64,000 nt of DNA from Byssovorax sp. (GTDB lineage: Bacteria; Myxococcota_A; Polyangia; Polyangiales; Polyangiaceae): contig JANYGI010000042.1 of assembly GCA_025362495.1 (NCBI GenBank), positions 121,691 to 185,690 of the forward strand, given 5' to 3'. The number at the start of each line of letters is the position of its first letter. Within the stretch, counting starts at the first letter, position 1. Below are positions 62,452 through 64,000 of the stretch, piece after piece. Both the position numbers and the translations under genes were made by a program. The notes under the pieces were generated by a model. That model worked only from the letters and a program-made list of their open reading frames with translations. It searched no databases and was not told the DNA's origin.

Positions 62452-63861
62452 ATGGAACCTGCCATCACCGACGGCGACGGCGCGAGCCCTGCTACCGGAG
62501 CGCGACCGCGCGAGTCCGCCTCGCGACGGCTCCTGCACCGCTGGTTCATCGAGTACAACCCGCTCTACCTCGTCAGCGCGCTGCTCGTGCTCGGCGGGCT
62601 CATGCTGATCTCACGAGGCCAGGCCGATCAGGCATCGATGAGCCCCGAGGTCGGCTCCATCCCGGTGATCGCCGAGATCTACGCGGCGGTGCTGATCGCC
62701 GGCGCGGCGCTCCTCACGCGCCTCGGGCTGCGGCGACCGGCGGTGATGCTGGCGCTGCTCACGGCGCTTTACCAGGGCGATCTCACCCTGTTCACCGAGA
62801 GATCGGTTTACCTCGGATCCGTCGGCGCGCTCGCGGCGTTCGCGTGGCTCGCGGTGTTCGTGATCAAGCTGTACGCGCTCGGATGGGCGGTGCGCTTGCG
62901 GGTGTCGCGGTCGGCGATGGCCGTCGCGGCGTGGGGCGCGCTCGGCATCGCCGTGCTGCCGCGCGCGCTGAGCCAGCTCGATCCGGCCCGATCGAGCGCT
63001 CTCGTCGCGCTCTGGGTATTCTCGCTCTTCGCGGCTGGACTCTGGACCTCGCGCGCCGTGACGAGTGCTGTCGAGCTCGATGCCTGGGGCCGCACGGTGC
63101 TCGCCCGAGCGGTCCGGGCTGCCTGGGCGATGTGGGCGGCGCTGGCGCTCATGCACGTGATCTTCTGGTGCGTCGCCTACCAGATCAGCGCCCTCGTGCT
63201 CCTGCCCGTCGCGCTCCTGCTCGCGACGCGGTGGATGCGCCGCGAAGCATCGGTGTGGGCCGCCGCGACAGGCACGCTGCTGCTCGCTGGATGGACGATG
63301 CCAGCATCCCTGTCGAGCGTCGCGCTGATGGCCGCGGTCGCGCTGAGCCTGCGGGCGCTACGAAAGCCTGTGTGGACTCCTGACGTCGTCGAGGAGCTGC
63401 GGTCGACAGAGCCGTACCGGGTGCCGCGCACCGGCGAGCCGCCCCTCCGCCCGCGGGCCTCGCTGACGTTCACCCGCGCCGAGCGCGACTCGATGATCCG
63501 ATTGCTGATTGGCTCATTCAGCTCGCTCTACCTCGCCGCGTGGACGGCGAGATGGTCGGGTGGCGCGCTGCCACAGCACGTCATCGCGCTGGATCTGCTG
63601 CTCGCGGTGGCCGCGGCGGTCGTCGTGTGGAGAGAGCGAGCCCGGGCGGCGCTGGCCCCCGCGGCGGTGGCCTACCTGCACCTCGCCGTGCAAACACGGT
63701 ATCTCACCGCGCCGACGTCGCCGGCGCAGTGGGGCGGCGCGGCGGTCGGACTCGGCTTCAGCCTGCTGGTCCTGTCGCTCCTGGCGAGCTGGCGCTGGCG
63801 CCCGAGCGCGCTCTCCGCGAGCGAAGAGCCGCACGACCGCGCGCGGCCCGCGGCGAGCTAG
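62452..63861 (+). CDS. Polytopic membrane protein
   Basis: A 469-residue protein with a hydrophilic N-terminus (about 1-30), then about eight membrane helices to residue 300 (YLVSALLVLGGLMLISRG, IYAAVLIAGAALLTRLGL, LAAFAWLAVFVIKLYALG and others), a cytoplasmic loop (about 310-345, DVVEELRSTEPYRVPRTGEP) and about four more helices. The pattern WFIEYNPLYLVSALLVLGG near the start is seen in myxobacterial membrane proteins of unknown role. No transport or catalytic motif seen. Confidence 0.75.
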   Translation: MEPAITDGDGASPATGARPRESASRRLLHRWFIEYNPLYLVSALLVLGGLMLISRGQADQASMSPEVGSIPVIAEIYAAVLIAGAALLTRLGLRRPAVMLALLTALYQGDLTLFTERSVYLGSVGALAAFAWLAVFVIKLYALGWAVRLRVSRSAMAVAAWGALGIAVLPRALSQLDPARSSALVALWVFSLFAAGLWTSRAVTSAVELDAWGRTVLARAVRAAWAMWAALALMHVIFWCVAYQISALVLLPVALLLATRWMRREASVWAAATGTLLLAGWTMPASLSSVALMAAVALSLRALRKPVWTPDVVEELRSTEPYRVPRTGEPPLRPRASLTFTRAERDSMIRLLIGSFSSLYLAAWTARWSGGALPQHVIALDLLLAVAAAVVVWRERARAALAPAAVAYLHLAVQTRYLTAPTSPAQWGGAAVGLGFSLLVLSLLASWRWRPSALSASEEPHDRARPAAS

Positions 63862-63905
63862 GGCGCCGATCAGCTTGAAATGCCAAAAAAAAGACCGGAA
63901 ATTTA

Positions 63906-63989
63906 ACAGGGAGGCGAGGAGACGGGGAGGTGAGAGGAAGATTGGGAAGGATTTTCCCTCGGGTCTCCCGGTCCTCCTCGCCTCCCTGT
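63906..63989. repeat. Purine-rich inverted repeat after membrane-protein gene
   Basis: ACAGGGAGGCGAGGAG (63906-63921) and CTCCTCGCCTCCCTGT (63974-63989) are a perfect 16-bp inverted repeat. The 52-base spacer starts purine-rich (GGGGAGGTGAGAGGAAG) and ends in pyrimidines. It lies 45 bases past the stop. It may end transcription or be a dispersed repeat element; the left arm style is one I associate with repeated intergenic elements in large bacterial genomes. Confidence 0.7.
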
Positions 63990-64000
63990 GAATTCTCCGA

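Overview
The window looks like chromosomal DNA of a myxobacterium, most likely a Polyangium/Sorangium-type member of the Polyangiales. The base composition is very high in G+C. The gene set includes Ser/Thr protein kinases, an FHA-sigma54 activator, a planctomycete/myxobacterial DUF1587/1592/1595 protein, many Ser/Thr- or Pro-rich lipoproteins, and several proteins without an obvious family. No rRNA, tRNA, CRISPR array or complete insertion sequence was found. The taxonomic call is inference from gene content and composition.

Layout. 1-4 kb: end of a DUF1592-type lipoprotein gene, a possible broken small gene, then an overlapping pair encoding a zinc-ribbon/beta-propeller membrane protein and a LysM-like lipoprotein. 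4.2-10 kb: a visibly AT-richer accessory stretch, all on the minus strand. It holds a degraded endonuclease/exonuclease/phosphatase gene, an Imm35/YrhB-like protein, several unknowns, a two-gene unit whose larger protein ends in a C2H2-like zinc finger, and an FRG-domain protein. 9.9-10.7 kb is non-coding, strikingly C-rich on one strand, and contains a 10-copy 21-bp minisatellite. 10.7-18.8 kb: a Lys/Ala-tailed unknown, an HNH nuclease paired with a coiled-coil protein, a GT-C glycosyltransferase-like membrane protein, a TPR protein, an alpha/beta hydrolase, and hisF overlapping a large Pro/Ala-rich membrane-anchored protein.

18.9-27.4 kb: TerB-like protein, then a complete three-subunit molybdenum hydroxylase of the xanthine dehydrogenase/CO dehydrogenase family, with its accessory genes xdhC and a MobA-like nucleotidyltransferase close by, and a HEAT-repeat/methyltransferase fusion. 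27.5-34.1 kb: two paralogous Cys-rich lipoproteins, a pseudokinase, two small lipoproteins and an orphan substrate-binding lipoprotein. 34.1-47 kb: a CNNM/CorC-type membrane protein, glutamate-cysteine ligase, a homocysteine-methyltransferase homologue without zinc ligands, and a five-gene minus-strand operon of coiled-coil membrane protein, MoxR ATPase, DUF58 and two von Willebrand A membrane proteins.

47-57.8 kb: a response regulator with a histone H1-like tail, a hopanoid-type sugar epimerase next to a CDP-alcohol phosphatidyltransferase (both membrane-lipid related), a mechanosensitive channel with a cyclic-nucleotide domain, then three consecutive broken genes (glycoside hydrolase with S-layer-like repeats, Ser/Thr kinase, FHA-sigma54 activator) and a pair of unknown overlapping genes. 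58.1-60.5 kb: groES-groEL with a readable sigma70-type promoter, a CIRCE operator and a terminator. 60.7-64 kb: an unknown, a lipoprotein fused to the C-terminal part of an Rpn-type PD-(D/E)XK transposase, a polytopic membrane protein, and a purine-rich inverted repeat at the right edge.

Several genes have lesions in more than one reading frame (4.2-5.0, 51.9-53.4, 54.6 and 55.8 kb, possibly 1.3 kb). The 55.8 kb case lacks about a hundred residues and must be a real deletion. The others could be decay or consensus indels and would need read-level checking.
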